DNA from: Colwellia maritima
GTDB lineage: Bacteria; Pseudomonadota; Gammaproteobacteria; Enterobacterales; Alteromonadaceae
Reading direction: 5' to 3'
DNA length: 64,000 nt
NCBI RefSeq assembly: GCF_022669015.1
Contig: NZ_JAKKSL010000001.1
Location: 1-64,000 of the forward strand
Position numbers and translations under genes: made by a program. Positions within the stretch are counted from its first letter, which is position 1; every line of letters begins with the position of its first letter. The notes under the pieces were generated by a model, which was not told the origin of the DNA, searched no databases, and worked only from the letters and a program-made list of their open reading frames with translations. Positions 51,268 to 62,225 of the stretch are shown here, piece by piece.

Positions 51268-51624
51268 CTAAAGCATACTTGAGTAATTACTGATTGTTCG
51301 ACAAATTTTAGCTTGGTTGTTAGGATGAAAAGTCGTACTGCGTTTATTATCTCTGCAAAACGATTGATAAAATTCATTGATATGTTTTCGAGACGATGTG
51401 ATCTCTTTTAATGAATCAACCTCTGCAGGTGAAAAATGTTTTAAATCAGGTTTTAAGTCAATTAAAATTTTATCTGGGTTTAAACGCACTGAAGTGTCAC
51501 TAAAATCAGAAAAACTCTCATCCATTGACGCTCTTATGTCATTATAAAACTTAGTTACCTCAGGTTGAGGGAAAAAATGTAAAAAAACCGCAATTCCTAC
51601 GATCAAGATCAATATATTTTTCAT
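51268..51624 (-). CDS. Small exported or membrane-anchored protein, unknown
   Basis: Protein of 118 residues that I do not recognise. The first 20 residues are a hydrophobic signal/anchor (ILILIVGIAVFLHFFPQPEV). The rest is charged and probably helical (HFSPAEVDSLKEITSSRKHINEFYQSFC) with two cysteines near the end (FCRD, AKICRT). It is convergent with hutF, with only 9 bp between stops, and divergent from ccoG. Confidence 0.65.
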   Translation of the reverse strand: MKNILILIVGIAVFLHFFPQPEVTKFYNDIRASMDESFSDFSDTSVRLNPDKILIDLKPDLKHFSPAEVDSLKEITSSRKHINEFYQSFCRDNKRSTTFHPNNQAKICRTISNYSSML

Positions 51625-51725
51625 AACACTCCGTATATTAGTATGCTCTAATTTATGTTATTCTTGAAGGTGACAATAACATAATAATTATTTTTAGACT
51701 AATTAACCTCTTCTAAGGATTAACA

Positions 51726-53166
51726 GTGAGTACTGACGAAAAACCATCATCACCGAGTTCGGCTCAAATACCTGTAAAAAACGTAAACATTCACCCCGCA
51801 AAAAACACTAAAACCCGTTATAAGCCAGGAGATGATATTTACGTTCGGAAAATTGGCGGTTTTTTTCAAAAACTAAGGCGAAAAATGAACTTTATGTTCT
51901 TTGCCTTATTCGCCATATTACCTTGGTTACAATATAACGGTCATCAGGCCATTCTGTTTGATATAAGTGAACAACGTTTTACTATATGGGGCCTAACTCT
52001 TTGGCCGCAAGATTTAACCTTATTAGCCTGGATTTTTATTTTTGGCGCCTTTCTACTCTTTTTTGTGACCACATTTCTAGGCCGAGTATGGTGCGGCTAC
52101 ACATGCCCACAAACCGTATGGACATTTATTTTCATATGGTTTGAAGAGAAAATAGAGGGTAGCGCTAACCGGCCGAAAAAAACTTGATCAACAAAAAATG
52201 ACGTTGACTAAACTTAAGAAAAAAGTCCTGAAACACATTTGTTGGCTTCTCTTTTCTTTGTTTACAGCGATGACTTTTGCCGGTTATTTCTCCCCCATGA
52301 ACGAATTGTTCATTAACGTTATCACGTTAAACACAACAATAACTATGGCTATTATTTTAGCTTTTTTTACTTTTGCCACCTATGGAAATGCCGGTTGGAT
52401 GCGTGAAATGGTTTGTTTGCACATGTGTCCTTATGCTCGTTTTCAATCAGCCATGTTCGACAAAGATACCTTAACCGTTTCCTACGATAAAAATAGAGGG
52501 GAAAATCGCGGTCCACGAGGAAGAAAACAAGATCCAAAAGCATTAGGACTAGGAGATTGTATTGATTGTAATTTATGTGTAGAAGTATGTCCTACAGGGA
52601 TAGATATCCGTGATGGCCTTCAGTATGAGTGTATCAACTGTGGTGCCTGTGTAGATGCCTGTTCAGATGTAATGACGCGTATGCAATACGACCAAGGCTT
52701 AATTCGTTACACTACAGAGCATGAACTTCAAGGCAAAAAAGTACACTTGATTCGTTCTAAATTGATTGGTTATGCCGTAGTGTTACTTATCATGACGACA
52801 ATGTTAGTATTAGAAATAGCTAATCGCGTGCCCTTGTCGTTAGAGATTATTCGAGACCGAACAGAGCTTGCTAAAGAGAACTTTAATGGTGACATAGAAA
52901 ATGTTTATACCTTAAAAATTCTAAATATGTCACAAACAGACAATACTTATAAGCTTAGTGTCAAAGGTATTGAAAATACAAAATGGCATGGTAAACAAGA
53001 AATCATGGTAAAAGCTGCAGCCGTATATACTTTACCTATCAGTATTTCTGTTGATCCGTATGACTTAAAAGGTTATATGACAGATATCGCCTTTACTGTT
53101 GAGCAAATATCACCTGAAAGTGATGTGAAGATCGAACATGAAAGTCGCTTTTTTAATAAACGCTAA
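51726..53166 (+). CDS. ccoG: Cytochrome c oxidase accessory protein CcoG (one frame break)
   Basis: CcoG/RdxA of about 480 residues, an iron-sulfur membrane protein needed for cbb3 oxidase assembly, with a proposed role in reducing copper for the CuB site. GTG 51726 start. Several membrane segments (MNFMFFALFAILPWLQY and others); ligand-rich WCGYTCPQTVW; ferredoxin-type clusters CIDCNLCVEVCPTG and CINCGACVDACSD; C-terminal Ig-like domain (LKILNMSQTDNTYKLSVKG). A break at 52174 in CCGGCCG joins EGSANR to KKLDQQKMTLTKLKK. No ccoNOP genes lie in the window. Confidence 0.95.
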
Positions 53167-53210
53167 TCGCCTTTTTAAAAAGACAACAACCACTAAATAA
53201 ATGAGCATTA

Positions 53211-54182
53211 ATGGCACAATTTGATTTTAAATCGCTTTCTCCTGATACCATCATTGATGGATTAGAAAGTGTGGGCTTTAACGTAGACAGTGGTTTATTA
53301 GCGCTGAACAGTTATGAAAATCGTGTGTATCAATTTCATGACGAAAACTTAACGAAATATGTCACTAAGTTTTATCGACCTCAGCGGCAATTGGCTCAAA
53401 TTCAAGAAGAACATGATTTTTCTTTTGAACTTGATGAACAAGAATTACCTATTGTTGCCCCATTAAAACGCAATGGCATAAGCTTATTTGAACATCAAGG
53501 GTACCATTTTGCCGTATTCCCCTGTCGTGGGGGGCGTATATTTGAAGTTGATAATTTAGACCAACTTGAGTGGATGGGACGTTTTGTTGGCCGTATTCAT
53601 GCGGTCGCCTCACAAAAATCTTTTGTACACAGACCTAGCTTTACCGTTGAGGAAATGCTTTACCAAGCAAGCAAAATCATTGAACAAAGCAATTTTGTCC
53701 CTAAAAGTTTAGTTAAACCATTCTTCACTATTTTAGAACAAGTCATTGACGTTGCCGCAAAACAATACAAAGTAAAGCATGAAATACGCTTACATGGTGA
53801 TTGCCATGCAGGCAATATTCTTTGGCGAGATGAAGGCCCTCATTTTGTCGATTTAGACGATTGTCGTACTGGCTTGACTATCCAGGACTTATGGATGATG
53901 CTTTCTGGTGACAGACAACAACAATTGTTACAAATTGACACCCTATTAATGGGTTATGAAGAGTTCTTTTCATTTGAACATTCGCAACTTAGTTTGATAG
54001 AATCACTAAGAACTATGCGTGTAGTGAATTATATGGCATGGTTATGTAAACGGCAAGATCCTGCTTTTCCGCGAAACTTTCCTTGGTTTAATACGGAAAA
54101 ATATTGGGAACAGCAAATTCTTATGCTTAAAGAACAAATGTCTGCATTGCAGCAACCACCATTAAGTTTATTACCCTGTTAG
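53211..54182 (+). CDS. srkA: Stress response kinase A (YihE/RdoA)
   Basis: Ser/Thr protein kinase of 323 residues with the APH/choline-kinase fold. Catalytic loop HGDCHAGNILW (near residue 200) and metal-binding FVDLDDCRTG are present. SrkA protects against envelope and oxidative stress and MazF-type killing. In E. coli srkA (yihE) lies directly upstream of dsbA, as here (86 bp), where the pair is Cpx-controlled. Length is normal and the frame intact. Confidence 0.95.
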   Translation: MAQFDFKSLSPDTIIDGLESVGFNVDSGLLALNSYENRVYQFHDENLTKYVTKFYRPQRQLAQIQEEHDFSFELDEQELPIVAPLKRNGISLFEHQGYHFAVFPCRGGRIFEVDNLDQLEWMGRFVGRIHAVASQKSFVHRPSFTVEEMLYQASKIIEQSNFVPKSLVKPFFTILEQVIDVAAKQYKVKHEIRLHGDCHAGNILWRDEGPHFVDLDDCRTGLTIQDLWMMLSGDRQQQLLQIDTLLMGYEEFFSFEHSQLSLIESLRTMRVVNYMAWLCKRQDPAFPRNFPWFNTEKYWEQQILMLKEQMSALQQPPLSLLPC

Positions 54183-54268
54183 TTAACGCATGGTAAAAAC
54201 GAATACCAATTGGCCTGTACTTTCTGTTGATGGTACCAAGGTTCGACATAAAAAATTAGGATAATAAA

Positions 54269-54916
54269 ATGAAAAAAATACATCGTTTATTTATGGTGTT
54301 ATTAATGCCACTTTTAGCCTTTTCAATCACTGCATGTGCTGAAAAATACACGGAAGGAGATCAATATACTCAAGTAAGTGAAATAGCATCAAAAAGTGCT
54401 GAAGTACGCGAATATTTTTCTTTTTACTGCCCTCACTGTTTGCGATTTGAACCCTTTATGGAAACGATCAAAAAAGATTTACCTGATGGTGTTAAATTTG
54501 AGCGGAACCATGTTGATTTCCTACGTGCTGCCTCACCAGAAGTCCAAGGTATGCTGAGTAAAGCCGTTGTTGTCGCTCAACAGCTAGATATGGAGACAAA
54601 ACTTGTTGGTGCAATATTTAACTACCTTCAAATACAACGTGCGGTAATTACCTCTGAAAAAGATATTCGAAATATCTTTGTGCTAAACGGCGCTGACGGT
54701 GATAAATTTGATAAATTGATGAAAAGCTTCAGCGTTAACGCTAAAGCTAAATCCATGAAAAAACACCAAGATACTATGTCTAAAAGTGGTGCGTTAAAAG
54801 CGGTTCCTACTATTATTGTGAATAATAAGTACCGAATTAATACACAAGCCTTAGATAAAGCTAACTTTGAACAAGATTATAAAGACTTAATAGATTACCT
54901 AGTAACACTTAAATAA
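54269..54916 (+). CDS. dsbA: Thiol:disulfide interchange protein DsbA
   Basis: Periplasmic disulfide oxidase of 215 residues. The active site is FYCPHCLRF (CPHC, near residue 53) and the cis-Pro loop is KAVPTIIVNN, as in DsbA. The signal region ends SITACAEKY: cleavage after ACA is likely, but ITAC also fits a lipobox, so a lipid-anchored form is possible. It introduces disulfides into exported proteins and is reoxidised by DsbB. Downstream of srkA, as in E. coli. Confidence 0.95.
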   Translation: MKKIHRLFMVLLMPLLAFSITACAEKYTEGDQYTQVSEIASKSAEVREYFSFYCPHCLRFEPFMETIKKDLPDGVKFERNHVDFLRAASPEVQGMLSKAVVVAQQLDMETKLVGAIFNYLQIQRAVITSEKDIRNIFVLNGADGDKFDKLMKSFSVNAKAKSMKKHQDTMSKSGALKAVPTIIVNNKYRINTQALDKANFEQDYKDLIDYLVTLK

Positions 54917-55020
54917 AGGTAAAGTTAGTCACAGGCAAAAAGCATAATGGGTGAAACATGCATAACACGGCATTTTCAACCATTATGTTTATTAATATCT
55001 ACAAGCATCACCTACTGAAC

Positions 55021-57199
55021 TTACTTATCAAACAAGCTGCTCAGCAAATTCTCTTTTGCCTTAGTAAACTCTTCTTGCGTTAAAAACCCCTGCTGTTTCA
55101 AATCAACAAGTTTTTCAAGTGCATTTACCAATTCCGTGTCGATTGAGCTCTGTTGTTTAGTAGAAACAATCGCCTCATTACTTGCTTCAGCAACTGTTGC
55201 TTTTGGTGGGGTTACTGCTGACGTTATATTAGGTCCTTGATTTGATTTTAATGTTACACCCGCAGCGTTACGATTCATCTCAGCTTGTTCATGTAATGAC
55301 GTTGTTTCGCCCACTGGTTTAGTGGCTTCTAACGATTGCTTAGAATAGATAACGGGCTTTTCTTTTCGCTTTGCTGTCTCATTTGGATTAATCTTTGATG
55401 CAATTAACCAACACCAATCAATTGCATCTTCGATAACGACAGAATAAGTTTTTTTAGTAACGCGAGCACTACCTTTACGCATATATAGACAAATATCATA
55501 GGTTTTATTTCGTACATCAGTAAACGACAGCGAAATTTGGCGAATTTTCCCATCAACCATTTTATCTACTTTTTCTTTAATAAAAATACTCCGTAAATCT
55601 TGATCTTTATCGTTATCAAAACCATGCCCTGCGTTCTGATTAATAACACAAACAGATACCTCATTGAGCATCACCTCACAGGTTGCAATATCAACAATAT
55701 CAATAATGATATCTGGGCTATTTTTATGTCGATGATATAAACCTATTTGATGTTGTGATTCACTTAGCTCTAATTGCGCAAATTGAGTTCGAACAATAGC
55801 CTTTGCAGACGTTTTATTCCTTTTTATAAAATATATAAAAAAACCGAGGGCAATCAAAACCAAAAATAATACATAAACGCCACTTGTTGGCTTTTCTGCC
55901 GGAGCAACACTCGCCTTTATTGCTTTTTTCATTGTGACACTTGCTTGCGGCAGTTGAAAAATTTTACCGACTGTTTTGTCTAAAACTAACACTTCACCAT
56001 TAAAATCCTGACTAAAGGACACATTGCTCTCATTAGCTAATTGCTGAGGCCCAAATTGCCATTCTGGATCTGGCTTATTTTCAATGGAAGTAACAGAACT
56101 AACGGAAGGTTTTATATGCAAAGACTCAACAAGCCACGCTTGATTTACTTTGGTTAAGATAAGTAATTTATTCCGTAAGTGTGGTAAATAACGCCCGCGA
56201 TACAATAAAGTATCTTCGATAGGTACATCCGCCTGATAAACAACATTCTTAGGTGGTGATTTACGCCAGTCGCTTTTCATATTTACCCATGATAACAGCG
56301 ATTTATTCAGGTATTGATGCGATAATAAAAGGTTATTGCTGCTTTTGCTAGGCCAAACAAACTGCTTTATTTTTTGTGCACCAAGTAGGTATATCTCATC
56401 TCTAATATCAATATCTTTTAAATAAGGGTTGCTGTTAGGCACAGTAAAACTTCGTAAGCCAAACTTAGTGGGATTAATACGTAAAATAACCCCTGAATAA
56501 AGCGGCTCTTGCCGATCTACCTCTCCGTTCAAAGCAACATAAAGTAAACCAAACCCCTCATTCCATGATTTTGTATAAGGGTTAAATGACATTTGTTCAA
56601 TTGTCATATTATTACTAGGAACAGCTATACGTATTACTTCACGTTTGGTTTTTACATTAACTTTTTGATAATTAATTGAGTTAAATTGCCACTCTGTAAT
56701 CACTGCATCAAACTTGAGCATCAAGGCATCATTGTTCTCTTGTATGCGTTTAGTTTTACTTTGCTTATCTAACGCCTCAAGGTGGGCGGTATAAAAAGTA
56801 CCATACCCAGGTTGATCTCGTAGTGAAAAATTAGGGTGCAATGTAATAGCCGTTAATTTGAGAGGCGATTGCGCTACTGGCCGGTTAACATTTATGTCTA
56901 AAACTAGCGAAAAATTTTTCATCTCATCAACCAGAAACATTTGTCCTGTTTTATTAATGATAAAATGTTGTTGATTATTGCTAGGGTTAAGCACTAACTG
57001 CTGCCAGTTGCTGTAACCTGGCTTGCGGTTGATTGATTGCTGCTAATTCATCAAATTGATCATGACTTTCTTCTGCTACAGTAACGAAAGAAAATAAACT
57101 AATAAAACCCAAAAACACAATAATTCGCATCATAAGGGTCGTTAAGTTGAAGGCATTCCTTTGACTATTCATATTTCGGCTATTACTCATAGTATTCAC
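55021..57199 (-). CDS. Exported sugar-dehydrogenase-like propeller protein with membrane segment and SHOCT tail
   Basis: Protein of about 725 residues if the short upstream frame (signal peptide IIVFLGFISLFSFVTVAEES) is joined to the long one by a break near 56995. The alternative is two overlapping genes. The N-terminal half resembles a glucose/sorbosone dehydrogenase propeller (LTAITLHPNFSLRDQPGYGTFY, GVILRINPTKFGLRSFTVPNSNPYL) without obvious cofactor ligands. A membrane segment follows (VYVLFLVLIALGFFIYFI), then a cytoplasmic region, and finally a SHOCT-like helix pair (LEKLVDLKQQGFLTQEEFTKAKENLL). Function unknown; a surface sensor or scaffold is possible. Confidence 0.7.
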
Positions 57200-57313
57200 T
57201 TTATTTTTAATAACTTAACATATTTTATGAACAAATATTTACGGGTATATTTTATTTACTCGATCACTCGCGCTTTACAGCCAAGAAACACCAGAAAAAG
57301 TATACTTATCCTT

Positions 57314-57973
57314 TTAAGTCAATCGATGAACTATTTTTGCTTCAATAAACTGTGTTTTATCAGCGGTCGCTAAATAACTCAATTTACCTTCAATCATCAC
57401 ATTATCACCTATTTGCGCTTTTTCGACCAAATACAATGCCTGCTTTCCCCATACATGCAATTCACGATCTACACTATGATTTTGCCAACATTGTTTATCA
57501 ATCGAATAATCTTGGTGATTTATCGTTATATTCATTTGCGCTAAGGTTTTATTGTTGGGTGTCGTCACTACCTGCGCTAATGACGTCAATTGACCACTAC
57601 ACATAATTTGATTAACGGTTTGAGTATAACCTTTATTAAACTTTTTAATAAAGGTTGCATGAACAATTGATAAGTGACTTTTTTCTTTGATGTTACTTAA
57701 ATAGCCCTGCACTAAAATGATATCACCTTTTTCAGCGGTTAAAAGCGCCTGTTCAACTAAAGGACCTTCAACTTTCACATGATGATAACTTGTCCATTCT
57801 TTATAAGTATTCGTTTTTTTATCTAACCACTTTGAACTCGTTGCAATAGTAAGCTCCGTTATAGCAGAAACAGGATTAGCTCGATAACGAATATCCGGTT
57901 TAGCAACTAAATTTCCTAATAAAGTAACTGCACATAAATGGTGATTCTGTACAGGTGAGTTTATTTTATACAT
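57314..57973 (-). CDS. SSB-like protein with two OB folds
   Basis: Protein of 219 residues resembling single-stranded DNA-binding protein twice. The first OB (residues 12 to 110) has AVTLLGNLVAKPDIRYRAN, LTIATSSKWLDKKTNTYKEWTSYHHVKVEG and KGDIILVQGYL, close to canonical SSB. The second (about 117 to 217) has IMCSGQLTSLAQVV, LAQMNITIN and IGDNVMIEGKLSYL, more diverged. The acidic Asp/Phe tail that recruits partners in true SSB is missing. It may be a tandem-duplicated SSB paralogue or a PriB-like primosome factor. The gene stands alone. Confidence 0.75.
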   Translation of the reverse strand: MYKINSPVQNHHLCAVTLLGNLVAKPDIRYRANPVSAITELTIATSSKWLDKKTNTYKEWTSYHHVKVEGPLVEQALLTAEKGDIILVQGYLSNIKEKSHLSIVHATFIKKFNKGYTQTVNQIMCSGQLTSLAQVVTTPNNKTLAQMNITINHQDYSIDKQCWQNHSVDRELHVWGKQALYLVEKAQIGDNVMIEGKLSYLATADKTQFIEAKIVHRLT

Positions 57974-58182
57974 TGTAAAATAGCCCTCGTGGCCGTTCTA
58001 TGCAAAACTATTGACGATAGAGTGTCTTTGCATCTTATGCGTTTTACAACAACATATATAAATTAATTGAAGGTGTCGATAAGTTATCAAAATAATAACA
58101 AATTCATTCATTAAGTAAACTATAGCCGGTACCAAAGCTAACTCGCCGGTAAGTACAAATACAAACTATAAAGTCTGCTAAG

Positions 58183-59102
58183 CTATGTTATCAATGCTTG
58201 AGTCACTTTGTTTTTTTTCATGGTGTTATAAGCGTCAAAACTATATAGCAGTAATGCCAACCAAATAAAAATAAAGGTCATAAACTCAGCAAGTTGCATC
58301 GTTTCTTGATAATACAAGGTTGCCAGTAAAAACATTATGCTTGGCCCTATGTATTGAAAAAAACCTAAACTTGATAACGTTAAACGTTTGGCCGCAGCAG
58401 TAAAACACAATAAGGGTGCGGTAGTAACGACACCCGCCATCACTAATGTAATATTAAGCGTTTGATTATTTAAAGTTAAATTAGCCGAAGGACTGTCAAG
58501 AAAATATAGCCAATAAACAATGGCTACTGGCAACATAATTAAAGACTCAATAAGTAAACCAACAAAAGAATCAACGTGCATTTTTTTCTTAACACACCAT
58601 AAATAGCAAAAGAACTGGCTAACCCTAAAGAAACAATGGGTAAAGAGCCCACAGTAAAAAGTTGTAAACAAACACCTAAAGCGGCTAATAGCACAGCAAT
58701 TTTTTGATTTCTTCGTAAACGTTCACTAAAAAACAACATACCAAGCGCAACATTAAATAAAGGATTAATAAAATAGCCTAAACTTGCGTCGAGCAAATGA
58801 TTATTATTGATAGCCCAAATAAAAATTAACCAATTTACAGCCAATACGGCTGCCGATAAGGTGAGTTTAATAAGAACCTTAGGCTGTTGACACAATTGAA
58901 CAAAGACATGCCATTTTTTAGACACCAAAACTAATAACAACAAAAATATGCTCGACCAAATAATTCGATGCATTAAAATTTCGCCAGACCCAATATCAAT
59001 TAATAATTTAAAATAGAGTGGCGCAATACCCCACATAACATAAGCGCCTAGCGCATTAAAAATACCACTGTGTGCAGAGAGTTGTTGTTTCAGGAATGAC
59101 AT
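58183..59102 (-). CDS. rarD: RarD family EamA transporter (one frame break)
   Basis: Inner-membrane DMT transporter of about 306 residues with ten hydrophobic segments. It starts at 59102 (MSFLKQQLSAHSGIFNALGAYVMWGIAPLYFKLL), the N-terminal pattern of RarD. A missing A in a seven-A run near 58583 splits YGVLRKK from MHVDSFVGLLIESLIMLPVA. The late QYIGPSIMFLLATLYYQE segment is characteristic of RarD. The substrate is unknown; E. coli RarD is linked to chloramphenicol sensitivity. Confidence 0.92.
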
Positions 59103-59225
59103 AAAATTATTTTTGGATGATGAGAGCGGTTCAAGGCTCTATAGTAACACAACATAATGCCATTAAAGATGCGTACTAAATCAATTAGTAATAAATAACT
59201 TTCGAGTTATTAAGAAAATATAAAG

Positions 59226-59682
59226 TTAACCTACCATGTAGGTTCCTGTACCAAAAGCAATGTGTTCACCTAGTTCGTTATGCATTTCCATACGTGCTAC
59301 CGCTACTTTACTACCGCTGCGAATAATATGCGCTGTTACAATGAACTCCTCACCTCGGCCAGGACGTAAAAAGTCTGTGCGTAAATCTATCGTGCCAATT
59401 TTTCGTAAGCTTTGTTCAATGGTGGCAGATGAAATCTCGGGAAGTTGCTCAATAATATTAGCAGCAGCTACAGCACCTCCGAGCTAAATCAAGTGCAGAC
59501 GCAGTTACCCCGCCATGAAGAATTTTTTGTGTAGGATTACCGATGAGTTTATCATTCCAAAAAAAACGCACCTCTGATGTTTGTGCGCTAAACCGTGTAA
59601 TTTTAAGGCCGAGTAACTGATTAAACGGCATATTACTATTCCAAAAATTTGCGAGTTGTTGATAAATTTCTTCACGATTCAT
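59226..59682 (-). CDS. Hotdog-fold thioesterase (PaaI-like, one frame break)
   Basis: Acyl-CoA thioesterase of about 151 residues. It starts at 59682 (MNREEIYQQLANFWNSNMPFNQLLGLKI). One extra base near 59479 breaks ASALDLA from GGAVAAANIIEQLPEISS; the repaired frame runs through GTIDLRTDFLRPGRGEEFIVTA to GTYMVG at 59226. The HGGVTASALDLAGG segment is the active-site region of the hotdog group that includes YigI/YiiD-type proteins. It hydrolyses an acyl-CoA of unknown chain length in the cytoplasm. Confidence 0.88.
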
Positions 59683-59797
59683 TTAAATGTACCCTGGTCG
59701 GACTAGTGTAAAAATAGAGTAGCATCATTTATATAAAATTGGAAAATAATGATGTCACGGTTACATCTCTCAGGTAAAATAAAGGCTACCAAAGCCG

Positions 59798-61639
59798 ATG
59801 AAAGAATATCTGTTGAATATTGATACACAATCTCCTTCGATAACCGCTGCCCAACAAGCATTATTGCATAGCACTTTAAAGCATTACTTTGGTTACGATA
59901 GTTTTCGATCAGGCCAAATGGAAATCATCAATAACCTTTTGCAAGGCCGAGACTCTTTAGTACTCATGCCTACGGGTGGTGGTAAATCTCTCTGTTATCA
60001 ATTACCTGCAATTTTATTGCCCGGCATCACCATTGTAGTTTCACCGTTAATCGCTTTAATGAAAGATCAGGTAGATAACCTAACACATCAAGGTATCCCT
60101 GCGGCTTTTATTAATTCATCATTAGATCAGCAAGCTATTAATGATATTTTTTCAAAATTATCACAGGGAGCAATTAAATTACTTTATGTTGCGCCTGAAC
60201 GTTTAACAAATCGATATTTTCTACAAGGATTAAATGATTTACCTTTGAGTTTATTTGCCATAGATGAAGCACACTGTATATCTCAGTGGGGACATGACTT
60301 CCGCCCGGCATACACACAGCTACATACGTTGAAAAACTATTTTCCAAATGTACCGGTTATGGCATTAACAGCCACTGCAGACGTGACAACACGTAAAGAT
60401 ATTCTCACGCAATTAGCGTTGAATAATCCTTATATTCACCTAGACAGTTTCGACAGACCAAATATCCGTTTTACCCTCGCCCCTAAATATGACGGAGAAA
60501 AACAAGTACTGGGTTATGTGCGAAAACAGGGTGATGATTCAGGTATTATTTATTGTAATAGTCGATGGCAAGTAGAAAAATTGACAAAATATCTAGCAGC
60601 ATGTGGCATTAATTGCGCTGCATACCATGCAGGCTTAGAAAGTGATATCCGCGCGCTTGTGCAAGAAGGTTTCACCAAAGATAACATTCAAATTGTCATT
60701 GCCACGGTTGCGTTTGGGTTAGGAATAAACAAACCCAATGTACGTTACGTTATTCATTTTGAGCCACCGCGTACTTTAGAATCTTATTACCAAGAAGTAG
60801 GTCGAGCAGGTCGTGATGGTTTAGCTGCAGAAGCGTTATTTTTAGTTGCCGATAAGGATATTAGTCGCATTAAAAAACGCATTAGCGAAGGAGATAACCC
60901 ACAACGAGTAAATGTTGAAATGCATCGTTTCGCCGCCATGAGTGCTTTTATTGATGCACAAACTTGTCGTAGGCAAGTCGTATTGAATTATTTTGCTGAA
61001 TATACGCAACAAGGCTGTGGTAATTGTGATATTTGCTTAGATCCACCTAGCCAGTTTGACGCAACAGAAGCCGCTCAAAAAGTATTATCTTGTGTATTTC
61101 GTATCAAACAACAAGGGGATATCAACCATGTCGTTGATGTTTTACGTGGAGAATCTACCGCCAAAGTAATAAATCAAGAACACAATACCGTATCGACTTT
61201 TGGTATTGGTAGTACAAAATCACCTGGCTATTGGTTTGCTATTATTGGGCAACTCATCCATCTAGGTTACTTACAACAAGATATTGAACAACAATCGACC
61301 CTTGTTTTAACTGAAGCATCCAGAACGGTACTTAAAGCCACTGAGCCTCTCATGTTAGCAAGTCCGCGTCTTCAAAAAGCAAGTTATTGGCAAAATAATA
61401 AGCAAGATAAATCCTATGATCGTGCCTTATTTATGAAATTACGTGAACTGAGAAAGCGTATTGCAGACAGTGAAGATATTGCTCCATTTATTGTTTTTAA
61501 CGATGCTACATTATCAGAATTAGCCCAAATACAGCCCATTAACTCAATGCAAATGTTGGCTGTCAGCGGTATAGGCGATGTAAAACTAGCTCGTTACGGT
61601 AAAGCCTTTATGGATGTCATTAAAGAACACAGTCAATAA
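59798..61639 (+). CDS. recQ: ATP-dependent DNA helicase RecQ
   Basis: RecQ of 613 residues, a 3'-5' helicase for recombination and replication-fork repair. Motif [15 protein letters not shown], motif [19 protein letters not shown], motif III ALTATAD, motif [16 protein letters not shown] and motif [12 protein letters not shown] are all present. An RQC zinc site ([19 protein letters not shown]) and C-terminal HRDC domain ([10 protein letters not shown] to [16 protein letters not shown]) follow. Length is normal and the frame intact. Confidence 0.98.
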   Translation: MKEYLLNIDTQSPSITAAQQALLHSTLKHYFGYDSFRSGQMEIINNLLQGRDSLVLMPTGGGKSLCYQLPAILLPGITIVVSPLIALMKDQVDNLTHQGIPAAFINSSLDQQAINDIFSKLSQGAIKLLYVAPERLTNRYFLQGLNDLPLSLFAIDEAHCISQWGHDFRPAYTQLHTLKNYFPNVPVMALTATADVTTRKDILTQLALNNPYIHLDSFDRPNIRFTLAPKYDGEKQVLGYVRKQGDDSGIIYCNSRWQVEKLTKYLAACGINCAAYHAGLESDIRALVQEGFTKDNIQIVIATVAFGLGINKPNVRYVIHFEPPRTLESYYQEVGRAGRDGLAAEALFLVADKDISRIKKRISEGDNPQRVNVEMHRFAAMSAFIDAQTCRRQVVLNYFAEYTQQGCGNCDICLDPPSQFDATEAAQKVLSCVFRIKQQGDINHVVDVLRGESTAKVINQEHNTVSTFGIGSTKSPGYWFAIIGQLIHLGYLQQDIEQQSTLVLTEASRTVLKATEPLMLASPRLQKASYWQNNKQDKSYDRALFMKLRELRKRIADSEDIAPFIVFNDATLSELAQIQPINSMQMLAVSGIGDVKLARYGKAFMDVIKEHSQ

Positions 61640-61664
61640 TATATATGGCACCATACGCCAAGAT

Positions 61665-61693
61665 CAAAAAAAGCACTACAACTGTGCTTTTTT
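61665..61693. terminator. Bidirectional terminator between recQ and the cytochrome c gene
   Basis: AAAAAAGCAC pairs with GTGCTTTTTT around a seven-base loop (TACAACT). The A run and T run on both sides let it stop recQ on the plus strand and the convergent cytochrome gene on the minus strand. Confidence 0.85.
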
Positions 61694-61735
61694 ATTTTCT
61701 ACAAATTAATTTTTCAAATAATAAGTAATTACTTA

Positions 61736-62035
61736 TTATTTTAAGCTTGCATAATAAGCAGCTAAATCAGCCATATCAGTCTCACTTAACGAAGCAACCA
61801 TACCTTTCATGGTAGGATCATTACGTTTGCCTGCTTTAAAATCTTTAAGTTGCTTTGTAAGATAAGCTTCTTTTTGGCCGGCAAGGTTAGGATAAATTGG
61901 TACAGCTGAAATACCCGCAACACCATGACATGCGCTACACATCATTGATTTACCTTTACCTGCAGCAGCATCGCCGGCAAATACAGGTGATGCCATCATT
62001 ACGGTTGCAGAAAGCGCAAGAGTAAGTTTTTTCAT
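61736..62035 (-). CDS. Periplasmic monohaem cytochrome c (class I)
   Basis: Protein of 99 residues: signal peptide ([14 protein letters not shown]), one haem site CSACH in [12 protein letters not shown], and an axial Met probably in [12 protein letters not shown]. The segment [28 protein letters not shown] is typical of c4/c553-type domains. It carries electrons in the periplasm, perhaps to a cbb3 oxidase (its assembly factor ccoG is in the window). Convergent with recQ, an arrangement seen in related genomes. Confidence 0.92.
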   Translation of the reverse strand: MKKLTLALSATVMMASPVFAGDAAAGKGKSMMCSACHGVAGISAVPIYPNLAGQKEAYLTKQLKDFKAGKRNDPTMKGMVASLSETDMADLAAYYASLK

Positions 62036-62225
62036 AATAATAGTCTCTCTTTATTGTGTAATTATAATTTCTGTTCAGATTATAGGTAAAATAAACCAAG
62101 CTGTCGTTACTTTTTTAATTTACCTTTTGATTAACAGACATTCTTAACTGTTGTATTATCAATGCTATGATAATTTCAAATGGATTAAAAAAACACCTTT
62201 TTTATCCAAATTCACTGGGAAATTA

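Noticed and set aside
54190..54264. A 24-codon open frame between srkA and dsbA (MVKTNTNWPVLSVDGTKV...)
   Set aside because: No ribosome site upstream, and it fills the dsbA leader. A short frame of this length is expected by chance. Conservation in relatives would be needed.
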